From: Reichenbachiella agariperforans | GTDB taxonomy: Bacteria; Bacteroidota; Bacteroidia; Cytophagales; Cyclobacteriaceae | DNA: 64,000 bases | Assembly (NCBI RefSeq): GCF_900142205.1 | Contig: NZ_FRAA01000001.1 | Span: forward strand, 402,803 to 466,802 | Direction: 5' to 3' | Shown here: piece by piece, positions 1 to 10,325 of the stretch | Layout of the letters: each line of letters begins with the position of its first letter | Numbering within the stretch: the stretch's first letter is position 1 | Notes under the pieces: generated by a model | The model's database searches: none | Told to the model about the DNA's origin: nothing | Seen by the model: only the letters and a program-made list of their open reading frames with translations | Position numbers and translations under genes: made by a program

Positions 1-619
1 GCGAGCTAGACGTCTCTGATGCACGAGTAATATTGTAGAAAGCCACTCCAGCTTGATCTTTTAGTCCTCTTCTTTTGTCATTAGACTGCCAGTGTATGCC
101 CCAGTTGACCGTTAGGTAATTGGTATTAAACAGCGACTCGTACTCACCCAAACTCAAAGACGGGTCAAAACCAAAATCATCAACATATTGGCTCCCTGTA
201 GTTAGTTTTCCAGTTTGGATTCCTCTATGGAAATAATCCATGGAGACACCCGTACTCATGAAAGAATACCTGCTCAAGGGAATATTGAGTCCATAGCCCA
301 CACTTACCGAATTGGTCTTGAAGATACCTTCCAAACCTTCGTTGTGATCTGATACCTCTAAAGCAATGGAAGACCAGCGAACTTTTCGTCGTGGAAACGG
401 GTATTTAACACTCAGGTACGAGCTATTGATCTCCACATCTGGCATACTCTGCTGGTTGCGATGCAGTAGACTGACTTGTACATTGTTATCAGAGGCAATA
501 TAGGCGGGATTTACTCTAAAAGGGGCAAACTGGTATAGGGAGAAGTTATCCAACTGCCCCATCGCATGAAATACTATTAAAGTTAAAAAAAGAATGAGTA
601 AAGTTTTGAATTGTATCAT
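1..619 (-). CDS. PorP/SprF family T9SS-associated outer membrane protein (3' end outside window)
   Basis: Reading leftward from the ATG at 619, an open frame of 206 codons continues past the left edge without a stop, so only the N-terminal part is seen. It starts with a signal peptide (MIQFKTLLILFLTLIVFHAMGQ), followed by the motif FAPFRVNPAYIAS, which resembles the conserved NPA motif of the PorP/SprF family, and then alternating hydrophobic strands that suggest an outer-membrane barrel. Proteins of this family work with the type IX secretion system and are often encoded next to cargo with type B C-terminal domains. Here the ATG overlaps the TGA stop of such a cargo gene, so the two are probably co-translated. 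The family call rests on the N-terminal motif and the context. Confidence 0.82.
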   Translation of the reverse strand, partial: MIQFKTLLILFLTLIVFHAMGQLDNFSLYQFAPFRVNPAYIASDNNVQVSLLHRNQQSMPDVEINSSYLSVKYPFPRRKVRWSSIALEVSDHNEGLEGIFKTNSVSVGYGLNIPLSRYSFMSTGVSMDYFHRGIQTGKLTTGSQYVDDFGFDPSLSLGEYESLFNTNYLTVNWGIHWQSNDKRRGLKDQAGVAFYNITRASETSSS

Positions 620-3351
620 CTGGCCAAGTGAATAACTCCTGATTCTACACCATTTAAATAGATGGGGTTCCCGTCTTCATACGTACCGCTTACCCCCCAA
701 AAGAACACCCCAGATGGAAGAGGCTTACCCCTGTATTTACCATCCCATCCATACTTTGTCAAAGTAACTAAATCATTAGAAGCAAAAACAACCACTCCAT
801 TTTTAGTCCATATTTTAAAGGATACATCGATAATCGATTCAAGACCATAGATCAACAAATGATCATTGGAATGGTCTCCATTGGGTGTAAATAGGTTTGG
901 AAGATGGGCAGTAGTTTCTACCCATACCTGTACCTGTTTAGCCAAGGTAATGCAGCCATATTGATCAACCGCCTCCACTGTATATCGAGTATTTTGTTCT
1001 GGACTGGCAAAGGGAGACATCCCATACGGATCAGACAAGCCTTCTTCAGGTGTCCAGTTATATTGATAGCTAGAATCTCCTTCGATTTTGAGCGTCACAC
1101 CTTCCCCTCTCCTCACACGATAGACCGTGTCAGAAAGATCAAAAGATGGCCTACCCAATCGTACATTGATAATGCCTAAAATCTCCATACCGGACACAGA
1201 TCGATACACGACATTGATCAAGTCATCTTCGTTGGCTAGATAGTTCAACTGTAGATCACTAGACAAGTAGCCTTTATGCTCTGATACCCAAAAAACAGTG
1301 TCACTACAAAATGACGGGTCAAACATATCTTCAAAATCAAAACCAATTACTTGTCCATCACATACTATAGTGTCCCTTTCTTGTGTAAAACCAGACACAT
1401 CTATCTTGTAGCTATTTACATTATTTGAATAGGTCAATTCCGAATAACCTGAAGGAGGAAAAATGGTCTGTGTACTGAGTTGATTGCGATCATCAGGCGG
1501 GTACTGTATTGGTAGATCTACTGTACCAGTATCATTGAAAGAAACAAATAACTCATCGATGGCTGTAATATCACCAGCTAGGACTGCCGAATAAAGGTTG
1601 CTCTCCCCTCCATAAATAAACCCTGGCAAAGTATATGTCCCCATTAGGTTAGCGGTAGCTACATACCGAGGGTCACGATCATAAAAAGCCACAGGAGTCC
1701 CTACATTAATCGTGTCATACCCGTTATTGGACAAAGAAAAAAGAACCAACAACGTGTCAGCACTACTACATAAAACTTCCTCTATATAAGGTGATCCCTC
1801 CATGGTGGGATCGAATACTTTCAGGTTAAAGACATTGCTCTGATCTTCACAGGCACCGTTGATAGCCGTCAACGAGATTTCATATTCTCCGGGTTCTTCA
1901 AAATAGAAATGAAGATCCTTCAGATCTGAAGTAGTGTCTGGCAGGCTAGGGTTAGTACTATCGAAGTTTTGATGACTGATAGTCCATTTGTAGGAAGTAG
2001 CGTTGTAAGAACGATTGGTGAATCGTACAGAGTCTGTCATTAGCGCATGGGGTTGCTTAGAAGCTATGACTCGTATGTCTGGATAAAACCTTGCATCTAC
2101 TCCACACCCTACCCTTACATATCTAGAAAAAGAAGCAAGGCATGTGCTATCACTGGCATCCCAAGCTTGTACAGTTACTTTGAAGTCCCCTTCATTTGGA
2201 AATGTATATCTAAGATCCGCTAGCGTAGAGACCAAGCCTACTCTAGGATCTGTCTCCTTCCATATAAAATCTGATGGTGTGACAAACCATCGATAGTTCG
2301 TAGTGTTCCCCATGGTATTACTTTGGAACAGTACCTCTTCATTAGGGATGGGGTACTGCCGATCCATGTAAAAATTAATATGCCTCACATCTGTACATGG
2401 CGACTGTAGTACAGATGTCGTCCTACCCGTCACGGATAAAGTTGGATAACTGCTATCAAGGGTAAAATGCATGCGCTCTTTCTGACCCAAAGAGAAATCC
2501 AATGGACAAGAAGAATAATCCATAAAATTGGTACTCATATCGAGTGTGTCAATAAAAAATGTATTGTTACTGTAATTGGACAAAGTATCGGTGTGACATG
2601 AGTTATCATTACAGCCCCCAGTACTCTTATCAGGGGGCGTGTCGCACACCATATCCCCATCCAACAAACAGTCATCATTCTTGCAGTTCCTACCTTCCCA
2701 AGTATGAAAAAGACCTAAATAATGACCTATCTCGTGAGCCACTAAACTAGTAGTCAGGGAGGTAACCACCACACCTGCACCATTGGCATACCCACCTACT
2801 CCAGATCGCGTCCACCAAGATCTACCAGTATAGTCCGCCAAGGCCTCTCCTTCTATACTATTGACTAGCCAAATATTCAAATATTTCGATTGATCCCAGT
2901 GTGAATGATTAACTAAGTCTGTATCCTCTAAATCCATATCCATATTAGTATAATCCGTCGGGATATGGTTTATACCCGTGGTAGCTCCACCATCAGGAGC
3001 AGTTCTTGCTAAATCAAAAATGATTTCCATATCCGCACCACCATTGGTTTCGAATTGCCCCTTGTTGGAATATGCATCGTTAAGTTGAACAATTGCTTCT
3101 TCAACTTCAGCCACTGACGGTACTGATGGACTAATTACATGAAATACCAAAGGAATGGTTTTTACCTCGGCGGGAGCATTCAACGAAGTAGCTTTGGTAG
3201 CTTGCCAAGCTGAGAATTGTGAGGCCAGTTCAATTCTTTGATTTGAAGTCAAAGGTTTTGTGACTTTGCATAGCATACTTTCGATGGATACTTGAGCATG
3301 AACCTGTATACAGAGAAGTACTAGAAGAATATAACTGAATAAAATTTTCAT
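616..3351 (-). CDS. Secreted M43 (pappalysin-like) zinc metalloprotease with PKD domains and type B T9SS sorting domain
   Basis: This 911-residue protein begins with a signal peptide (cleavage near VHAQ, residue 20). The zinc site HEIGHYLGLFH starts at about residue 206 and the Met-turn NFMDYSSC lies about 70 residues later, which together define the M43/pappalysin group of metzincins. Cysteine-rich insertions between them are typical of the group. Two PKD-like domains follow (roughly residues 325-415 and 420-515), then a less defined beta region. The last 95 residues (PNLFTPNGDHSND to the C-terminus) match the gliding-motility-associated C-terminal domain, a type B T9SS signal. I infer export to the cell surface or medium through the PorP/SprF-like partner encoded immediately downstream, with which it shares an ATGA overlap. 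The substrate is unknown. Confidence 0.9.
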   Translation of the reverse strand: MKILFSYILLVLLCIQVHAQVSIESMLCKVTKPLTSNQRIELASQFSAWQATKATSLNAPAEVKTIPLVFHVISPSVPSVAEVEEAIVQLNDAYSNKGQFETNGGADMEIIFDLARTAPDGGATTGINHIPTDYTNMDMDLEDTDLVNHSHWDQSKYLNIWLVNSIEGEALADYTGRSWWTRSGVGGYANGAGVVVTSLTTSLVAHEIGHYLGLFHTWEGRNCKNDDCLLDGDMVCDTPPDKSTGGCNDNSCHTDTLSNYSNNTFFIDTLDMSTNFMDYSSCPLDFSLGQKERMHFTLDSSYPTLSVTGRTTSVLQSPCTDVRHINFYMDRQYPIPNEEVLFQSNTMGNTTNYRWFVTPSDFIWKETDPRVGLVSTLADLRYTFPNEGDFKVTVQAWDASDSTCLASFSRYVRVGCGVDARFYPDIRVIASKQPHALMTDSVRFTNRSYNATSYKWTISHQNFDSTNPSLPDTTSDLKDLHFYFEEPGEYEISLTAINGACEDQSNVFNLKVFDPTMEGSPYIEEVLCSSADTLLVLFSLSNNGYDTINVGTPVAFYDRDPRYVATANLMGTYTLPGFIYGGESNLYSAVLAGDITAIDELFVSFNDTGTVDLPIQYPPDDRNQLSTQTIFPPSGYSELTYSNNVNSYKIDVSGFTQERDTIVCDGQVIGFDFEDMFDPSFCSDTVFWVSEHKGYLSSDLQLNYLANEDDLINVVYRSVSGMEILGIINVRLGRPSFDLSDTVYRVRRGEGVTLKIEGDSSYQYNWTPEEGLSDPYGMSPFASPEQNTRYTVEAVDQYGCITLAKQVQVWVETTAHLPNLFTPNGDHSNDHLLIYGLESIIDVSFKIWTKNGVVVFASNDLVTLTKYGWDGKYRGKPLPSGVFFWGVSGTYEDGNPIYLNGVESGVIHLAR

Positions 3352-3445
3352 GTATCGACTATTACAAGTCTACTAAGAATTGATTGAATTGTACTCGGTC
3401 TGAAATTAATTTTAATATCTAGCTATCAACTTACAAACAACTGAC

Positions 3446-6400
3446 CTAATCTTGAATCTCAATTTTTTGACTATCACTGTGTCCACCGTACACCGGAGCG
3501 TACATGCTTTGGATCGTGGCTATCCCTCCATTATAGACTCCTGCATGATTAACTCTCAACTCATAGCTAAGTACATAGGTTCCCTTATTAAGCATATCAA
3601 AGAAAAAGTGTGTCCCCGTATCACGAGTCATTTGGTAATAGGAAATTCCTTCTTGCCACTGGTAGCCTGACAATACATCGACAGGCTCTAAACCAGAAGC
3701 TCTCTGATCCTTGAGGTGTACAAACTCCGCATCGCGATCTGTCTTGACGACCAATCGTACCGTGAGCAGATCACCTACATGGAGCTGTACCGAATCGCTC
3801 AGTGCCACGAGCCTTGTTCCTTTGAGTGTCTGCTGGTTCAAGAGTACCTGCTTATCTATCGTCCAAGACTCGGTAGAGGATTGGACCGCATCTATGTCCT
3901 CGAAGTATTGCCAATACATCGCTCCCCAAGCCGTGGTAGAGTCTGCATTGTTCAATTCTATTTGTGCCATACTTTGATCCATCTCATCAGGACTCCACTT
4001 GACCTCATAATGCCCTGCTGCTTGTTCAGTGATTCCCTCTCTCCTGTCTAGTACTTTACCTCCGATGGACACAGTCACTTGAGAGCCTTCGGGGCGTATC
4101 GTGGATTGATTGAGTAGCAAGGCATAGATCGCATCTGTAGTTGCCTTGGTAGTGGGCCAACTCTGCGTCTGCTTGTGACGGAGCAGCCACAGTCTCATTC
4201 CAATCAGTCGTTCATCCTCAGGCATCAAAGTCTCAAAGAGCTCAATGAGGAGTGCTTGCGTTTCTATAGGCGATTGATACCAGTTCCACCCGTCTACATT
4301 TTCTTTCCAATACACGCCAAACTCCTCACTAGAGGTACTGAACTCTGCGATAGACTCAACCATCTCCAGAGCCTTGACCTGCTGACCGTCACGGTATAGC
4401 ACTAGTGCCAGCATCGCTTTTTGGTAGAGGGAATAGTCAAGCCACTGCTCAGCGGCTTGACCTAGGTAATAGTGGTAAGCCTTATCTGCATTGGGTTCCA
4501 TATTGATGCTATCGTAGAAGCTCCGGGCATACATGGCCTGAATCTGCTGAAAGCCAACCCCTGTGGAGCGCATGTGAGCCACTGAATCCGAACGATCACC
4601 CGCTTGTTTTTGCAACAGTTGATAATCTCGACGTAGCTGATCCTCTATATAGCCTATTGCTGCAGATAGAGAGGTGTTCCATTCCTTGCGCATAGGGATA
4701 CCGATAGCAGCCAAGTGCCCAAACCCCGCAACGATATGCTGTGTGATCGTGCGGTTGGTCTGGCCCCCGCCGAACCACGGAAACCCGCCATTGTGCTCTT
4801 GCATGTCAAAGAGTCTGTCTAGGGCTTGGGTAGACGCTTCTTCCATTTTGATTCCATCGAATAGGCTAGCCATACGTTGGTGTTTTTCATCTTCGGATTG
4901 AGCATCAGACAGCCAAGGACTCTCTTCGATCAAGATAGACTTCAGTTCATTGTTTTGATAAAGACTACTGATACTTTCCCCTGTCGCTTTCCATTCATCA
5001 AAAACCGCTTTAATACTGGAGTTCGTCTGTAGGATGTGTGCTCCCAGCTCGTTGGCATAGTAGCGTGCAAAAGTCTGCTCGGCGCACTCATGAGGAAACT
5101 CCATCAAATAAGGTAAGGACTGGATTGCAAACCACACCGGGTCTTCGGTCAATTCAAAAGACAGCTGATGATGCTGTAGTGTAGTAGACGTTGTATTCTT
5201 GAGTGTAGTCAGCTCAAAACTACGTGATTCATGACCATTGACCCATACGGGCAAAGTCTCCGTAATCAATTGGCGATTGGACAAAACAGGCAGCACGTCA
5301 CTCTCTCCATCCGAAAACTCATCCGTCTTCGCGACGATCTTGTATTGTACGACATCCACATCTTTGGGCACTTGGATCGTCCAAGACACCACGGTGCTCT
5401 CATTGGGGCCCATCACAAAGGGTTGTGTCCGGACAGTGTTGCCAAAGGGCTGATCTACAGCACTACCACTGACGGGATCGATCAGGAGAAGACTAGCCTT
5501 ACCTTCCATAGGTTGGGTGGTTCGATTGACGATCTTACTTTGAAGGGTAATCTCATCACCAGTTCGCAAAAATCGGGGTGGGTTTGGGATAACCATCAGG
5601 TCCTTTTGGGTGATGGCACGCAAGGTGCGTAAACCATGGCGCAGTTTCTTGTCGTGTGCCAAGAGCTGCAGCTTCCACTGCGTCAAGGATTCGGGTGAGG
5701 TAAATACTACTTTATACTCGCCCTTGCGATTGGCTGTGATATGAGGATAAAAGAAAGCGGTTTCTTTCAAATTGGTTCTAACCTTGACTTGGGCCATCTC
5801 CTCGGCCAACTTGTCTTGACCCGATTGCGTGGTGATGAGTATGATCCCATTCGCGGCACGTGCCCCGTAGAGGCTCGTCGCTGCATCTCCCTGGAGTACG
5901 TCCATGGATAGAATATCCTGAGGTGAGAGTTGCATCTGATCCACCATCACGCCATCGACTATGTAGAGAGGATTGGCACTACCTGATAGGCTCGATGCTC
6001 CTCGTATTTTGACCTTCGTTAGGTCAAACATGAGATCAGTAGCTCCGTCTATTTCCTCTTCTGGTGCCTCCGAAAACACGATATCTTCGATTACTATTTC
6101 TTCTGTGACCTCTACACCAGCTACCGATCCAGTCAGGGATTGCTTTGCTACAGAACTATAGCCAACAACCACAACCTCTTCCAGTCGAGACACATCGGGT
6201 ACAAGGCTGACTTCCATTCGGTTAAACTCTCCTATTTCTACTTGCTGATGGAGGTAGCCTATGAAAGACACTTGGATCGTTTGTCCTTTTTTGACCGCTA
6301 GCTCAAACACCCCCTCCATGTCGGTGACCGTGCCTTTGTTGGTACCTACGATCACGATCGTTGCGCCCGGTATCGCTTCGTTTGACTCTCCAGTCACCAA

Positions 6401-9400
6401 GCCATGTATGATCCCCTTCTCTAAGGTTGAATCGTACTGCACCTTGAGATCGTTCGTTGCAGTTTGTTCATAGGCTTTGATGGATTCGAGATAGCGCTTT
6501 TGGGCATTTTGTGGGTTTCGGAGGCTTAGGCCAAAGGTCTTGAGTTCCTGATACCTTTGGTAGTATGGCACATAGACCTGACGGACTAGGTTGTTGCTGC
6601 GCAAGTAGTTGGTATTGAACCCTGGACTATGTATGTAGAAGTAGCCATGGTACCTGTAGGGCTGACTCTCACTAAAAAAGCGCCAAGTATGAGGCTGAAA
6701 CTCGTCTAATGAGACGTCATACATACTTGCCAGCAATTCTGCGTTGGCCTTTTTACCATTCACTCCACTGATCGAAAAGCTCCAAGTCTCCTCTGCTCCC
6801 GGTACTAGACGATCACGAAAAGACTCAGTACGGATATCTAACTTAGTAGGGGTTTTGGTCTGGATAGGTATCGCAACATTGCCAGACTCAAAACTGTTGT
6901 GGAAGGCATAAGTATAGTACAAGTCCACCGAACCTTCGAGCGACTTGGGTAGCCTAATTTTGACGGTCTTGATCTCGTCATGCAGCGGTACGAGGATGGG
7001 CTCTTGGACTTGGTTCCCCACCTTGAGGTGAAGACTCACCGTCATGTCCTCTGCGGCTGTACCTAGGGTCACAGACACTTCCTCCCCTGCCTCATAGTTT
7101 TTTTGGTCTAGATCGATGGTGAATAGCTGATAATCCGATACTTGGTGGGACGCTTCATCGAAAACCGTCATTCTCTGAATGTCTCTAACGAGGAGTCCAG
7201 AGGCTTCTTTGACCTCTGCCTCGATCAGGTAACTGCCCGTCTCCCATGTACTCATGTCTCCGAATTTAACGGTATCTGATTGTGCAGTCTGTAGTGTCGT
7301 GCTATACATCAGTTCCCCTTTTTGACTCCTATCAAAAGTGCTATACAAATCATAAGGATACCATTTCACAAATGTAAGGCTATCCATGATGGGACGATCC
7401 GGGATGGCCCATGGTGCAGGACGCAACACCTGATTCGGCAATTGCTCTTTATACACACGCAGCGATACCATGGCTTCTTTGGCTTGTTCGTTGAGATCGG
7501 TGACATGCATACGCAGGTAGTTTTGGTCATTGGAGCGATCGTAGCGTGCATTGCTCAGGATACTGATCAGATGCTGGTGATAGCCACATTGTACGGTGCG
7601 TGTTGCACTGCGGGTTTCTCCGTTGATGTCTATCACGTCTACATTGATCTGATAACTGGCGATAGGCAACTTATCTCTATCCTCGTCCATTTGCGCCAAG
7701 AAAGAGAGGGAAAACTGCCCCTTTGCATCCGTTTGAGACGATCCAGTAGCGACTACTTCTGATGAACCAGTACTCTGATAATCGTAAGAATGCCCCCACC
7801 ATCCCAGATATTTCAATTGCCGTGAGACTCGGTAGTCTACCCGTGCGTCTGAAATAGGACTGCCCGCAAATGCCGTAGCTACCCCATCCACTGTGATGCT
7901 GTCTCCGATGACACAGCTACTATCAAGTTGATCTAGGCTCACCTTGAATCGTGGACGCTTGTACTCCTCTACCGAGATTGTATACTCGATGTATTCGAAA
8001 TCATCCATTTGTTCATCGTAGAGCTTGCTGTCTGCATCTATACCGTCCTCTACATAGAGGGTGTATTCTCCTAGACTACAGCCTTTGGGCAAAACAATCT
8101 CTCCGGAGAAAGAACCATATTCATTGGTTTTGAGGGTGAGGTACTCCCCCACCTCTTCATAGTTGATGTCCTCTAGGTAGACGTCTACCCATTCGTTTTG
8201 GACCAGTTCCTTCTTCTCTCCTTTCTGCTTCATCAATACCCCCTTGAAGTAGATCGTCTGTCCTGGGCGGTAGATGCTACGGTCAGTCATGAGAACTGGT
8301 CGTACGATCAACTCCTGTTCTCCATCATTGGTCGTCTGGTACTGTTCTGAGATATAGACCTGATCAAAATGTGCAGTATCTGCTTGATAGCTCACCTCAA
8401 AGTGGAACTGATAGTCCTTACCAAAGGACTTAGCCACGAATATCCCTTGGTCATCTGTAGACAAACGCATACTCTTGCTCTCTGAGGTCGCTTGGGGTGT
8501 AACCTCAACTGTAGCTCCTGATGCGGGAGCTCCTGTCAGCCTGTTGACCACTTGAAACCGGTTATCATTGAGTCGAACGAGAGACAGATCAGTGACCTGC
8601 ACGTGCCCGTAGGCCATAGATTTTCGTAAGGTATCTCCTTGGGTTTCTACCCAGAGCAGATAGTATCCTCCTTTTAATTGGGGTAGTGGGAGCTCTGTAC
8701 TATGCTCTTTGAAGTCTAGATCATTGATCAGTGCGAAGGACTCTTCATGAAGCACTTTTCTATTCACTAACTTATCCCACACGAGTTGGGTGCTCATACC
8801 ACTGATCTCAAATGGAAAATCTTGGTCTACAGCATAGATTCGTAGGCGCAGCGAGTCAATATTGGTATAGCTAACCGCTACCTTAGATTTACGATCAATG
8901 GGGAGATATTCTTCTGTTTGAACCGAAAGAGACAAGGCATCAATTTTGTTGAGCAATGGCCCGCACTGTCGGGCACCAATGGACTCAGGATAGTCCTGAA
9001 CAGCTTGCTGACAGATGGTTCTTGCTGTTCGAAATGCCTCAGGATACTGCCCTTTGGTGTGGTAGTTTGTGCCTTGATCAAAATACCACTTGGCCAGTCT
9101 ATAATCAATCAGTGTCACGAACTCACTGTCTTGGTACTGCTGGCGTAGAGACTGGAGCTTTTCTAGAAACTCTTCGGTACGGTTATTCTCTTCCTTAGTC
9201 TGATCATATAAAACAGTCAAGCGCTGCAGCGCAACATCCAAATACGCTCCAATTTGATCTCGCTGTAAGTGATAAGCACCAAGCTCCTCCATGAGTTGCA
9301 GCGCCTTGTAGGGCATAGTCTGGTGATCCTCTGGTGCACTGTTGGCGATGGATTGGTCAAACACCCGACCACTGATGGATGTCAGTTTGCGCCAAGCCGA

Positions 9401-10051
9401 GGGCAAATAGTAGTCATCCTGCAAATAACACGCGATGGCACGCTGAGCGATGAAATCATACGCACTAGGACGTAGTACCTCTGCGTTCTCCTCTTCGTCT
9501 ACGAACATCGACAGGGTCGACATGGGTGTCTCTTGTAGCCTAGCCCTATGCGATAGCGCTGCACGATGATGCTCCTGGATCACCTGATGCATCCTAGCGA
9601 TCGTCCATATATGGTAATCTTCGGACAGGACATCAGTCTCTACGCGATCGCTCATAGACCAACGATTGTTGCGCAAGTATTCGTTATAGTATTCAGCCAT
9701 ATAGCTATGCAAGAGAGCCTGTTGGACTCCCTCTGTCTCTTGTATCGCTTGTTTCATTTTCATAAAAAGCTCATCCTGCCCCTGCTCATCAAGGAGTAGC
9801 ATGAACTTACACTGGTAGAGTGTAGCTTTGACTTGCTGAGCGGGGTTATTGGCTGCTACCGAGAGCGTGTATATAGAATCCACCCACACTGCAGCGCTAC
9901 TGGGTAGCCCTTTGAGCTCGGCTTGGTAGACTTGCTTCCATAGATCGAAGTACGCTTGATCGATGGATTGGGCTTGAACCGCAGTATAACCTGACCATGA
10001 TATAATAAGTATCAGTAATGTCTTTAAGTGGTTGGCACGCTTTATATTCAT
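3446..10051 (-). CDS. Alpha-2-macroglobulin family protein with CarboxypepD_reg and TonB plug domains
   Basis: This 2201-residue protein has a signal peptide ending near VQAQS and no lipobox. Macroglobulin domains fill the N-terminal half, including an MG2 domain at about residue 585 (TDRSIYRPGQTIYFKG). At about 1213-1273 there is a carboxypeptidase-regulatory-like domain (GATIVIVGTNKGTVTD). A SusC-like plug segment follows at about 1323-1407, with the typical DVLQGDAATSLYGARAANG. The A2M domain then resumes (VRTNLKETAFFYP), with a thioester CAEQ near residue 1655 and a C-terminal receptor-binding-like region. Bacterial A2Ms are thought to trap proteases in the periplasm or at the surface. 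The plug is oddly placed where the bait region should be. It forms its own transcription unit or follows the rest of the minus-strand block. The A2M family assignment is secure; the role of the plug is not. Confidence 0.9.
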   Translation of the reverse strand: MNIKRANHLKTLLILIISWSGYTAVQAQSIDQAYFDLWKQVYQAELKGLPSSAAVWVDSIYTLSVAANNPAQQVKATLYQCKFMLLLDEQGQDELFMKMKQAIQETEGVQQALLHSYMAEYYNEYLRNNRWSMSDRVETDVLSEDYHIWTIARMHQVIQEHHRAALSHRARLQETPMSTLSMFVDEEENAEVLRPSAYDFIAQRAIACYLQDDYYLPSAWRKLTSISGRVFDQSIANSAPEDHQTMPYKALQLMEELGAYHLQRDQIGAYLDVALQRLTVLYDQTKEENNRTEEFLEKLQSLRQQYQDSEFVTLIDYRLAKWYFDQGTNYHTKGQYPEAFRTARTICQQAVQDYPESIGARQCGPLLNKIDALSLSVQTEEYLPIDRKSKVAVSYTNIDSLRLRIYAVDQDFPFEISGMSTQLVWDKLVNRKVLHEESFALINDLDFKEHSTELPLPQLKGGYYLLWVETQGDTLRKSMAYGHVQVTDLSLVRLNDNRFQVVNRLTGAPASGATVEVTPQATSESKSMRLSTDDQGIFVAKSFGKDYQFHFEVSYQADTAHFDQVYISEQYQTTNDGEQELIVRPVLMTDRSIYRPGQTIYFKGVLMKQKGEKKELVQNEWVDVYLEDINYEEVGEYLTLKTNEYGSFSGEIVLPKGCSLGEYTLYVEDGIDADSKLYDEQMDDFEYIEYTISVEEYKRPRFKVSLDQLDSSCVIGDSITVDGVATAFAGSPISDARVDYRVSRQLKYLGWWGHSYDYQSTGSSEVVATGSSQTDAKGQFSLSFLAQMDEDRDKLPIASYQINVDVIDINGETRSATRTVQCGYHQHLISILSNARYDRSNDQNYLRMHVTDLNEQAKEAMVSLRVYKEQLPNQVLRPAPWAIPDRPIMDSLTFVKWYPYDLYSTFDRSQKGELMYSTTLQTAQSDTVKFGDMSTWETGSYLIEAEVKEASGLLVRDIQRMTVFDEASHQVSDYQLFTIDLDQKNYEAGEEVSVTLGTAAEDMTVSLHLKVGNQVQEPILVPLHDEIKTVKIRLPKSLEGSVDLYYTYAFHNSFESGNVAIPIQTKTPTKLDIRTESFRDRLVPGAEETWSFSISGVNGKKANAELLASMYDVSLDEFQPHTWRFFSESQPYRYHGYFYIHSPGFNTNYLRSNNLVRQVYVPYYQRYQELKTFGLSLRNPQNAQKRYLESIKAYEQTATNDLKVQYDSTLEKGIIHGLVTGESNEAIPGATIVIVGTNKGTVTDMEGVFELAVKKGQTIQVSFIGYLHQQVEIGEFNRMEVSLVPDVSRLEEVVVVGYSSVAKQSLTGSVAGVEVTEEIVIEDIVFSEAPEEEIDGATDLMFDLTKVKIRGASSLSGSANPLYIVDGVMVDQMQLSPQDILSMDVLQGDAATSLYGARAANGIILITTQSGQDKLAEEMAQVKVRTNLKETAFFYPHITANRKGEYKVVFTSPESLTQWKLQLLAHDKKLRHGLRTLRAITQKDLMVIPNPPRFLRTGDEITLQSKIVNRTTQPMEGKASLLLIDPVSGSAVDQPFGNTVRTQPFVMGPNESTVVSWTIQVPKDVDVVQYKIVAKTDEFSDGESDVLPVLSNRQLITETLPVWVNGHESRSFELTTLKNTTSTTLQHHQLSFELTEDPVWFAIQSLPYLMEFPHECAEQTFARYYANELGAHILQTNSSIKAVFDEWKATGESISSLYQNNELKSILIEESPWLSDAQSEDEKHQRMASLFDGIKMEEASTQALDRLFDMQEHNGGFPWFGGGQTNRTITQHIVAGFGHLAAIGIPMRKEWNTSLSAAIGYIEDQLRRDYQLLQKQAGDRSDSVAHMRSTGVGFQQIQAMYARSFYDSINMEPNADKAYHYYLGQAAEQWLDYSLYQKAMLALVLYRDGQQVKALEMVESIAEFSTSSEEFGVYWKENVDGWNWYQSPIETQALLIELFETLMPEDERLIGMRLWLLRHKQTQSWPTTKATTDAIYALLLNQSTIRPEGSQVTVSIGGKVLDRREGITEQAAGHYEVKWSPDEMDQSMAQIELNNADSTTAWGAMYWQYFEDIDAVQSSTESWTIDKQVLLNQQTLKGTRLVALSDSVQLHVGDLLTVRLVVKTDRDAEFVHLKDQRASGLEPVDVLSGYQWQEGISYYQMTRDTGTHFFFDMLNKGTYVLSYELRVNHAGVYNGGIATIQSMYAPVYGGHSDSQKIEIQD

Positions 10052-10325
10052 AAGGCTGGTAGAATTTAAAGTAATGTCACTAAACTAATCAAAAAGAACC
10101 AAGACTATGAGATATTAGTAATGAGACAGGACTATCGCGTCATTACTTTTACTGGTCAAAGGAATCCTCTAACGGTAAGTACAAATACCCTTCGCATCGA
10201 ACCAACCAGAACCTCTTACTATTTCACAATAACAACCTCTCTTTTCCATGACATTTTTGAGTCTTGGTGTTTCATTCCTACTACTTAGAAACTATACTTG
10301 CGAGACATAATTAACCCTACAAATA

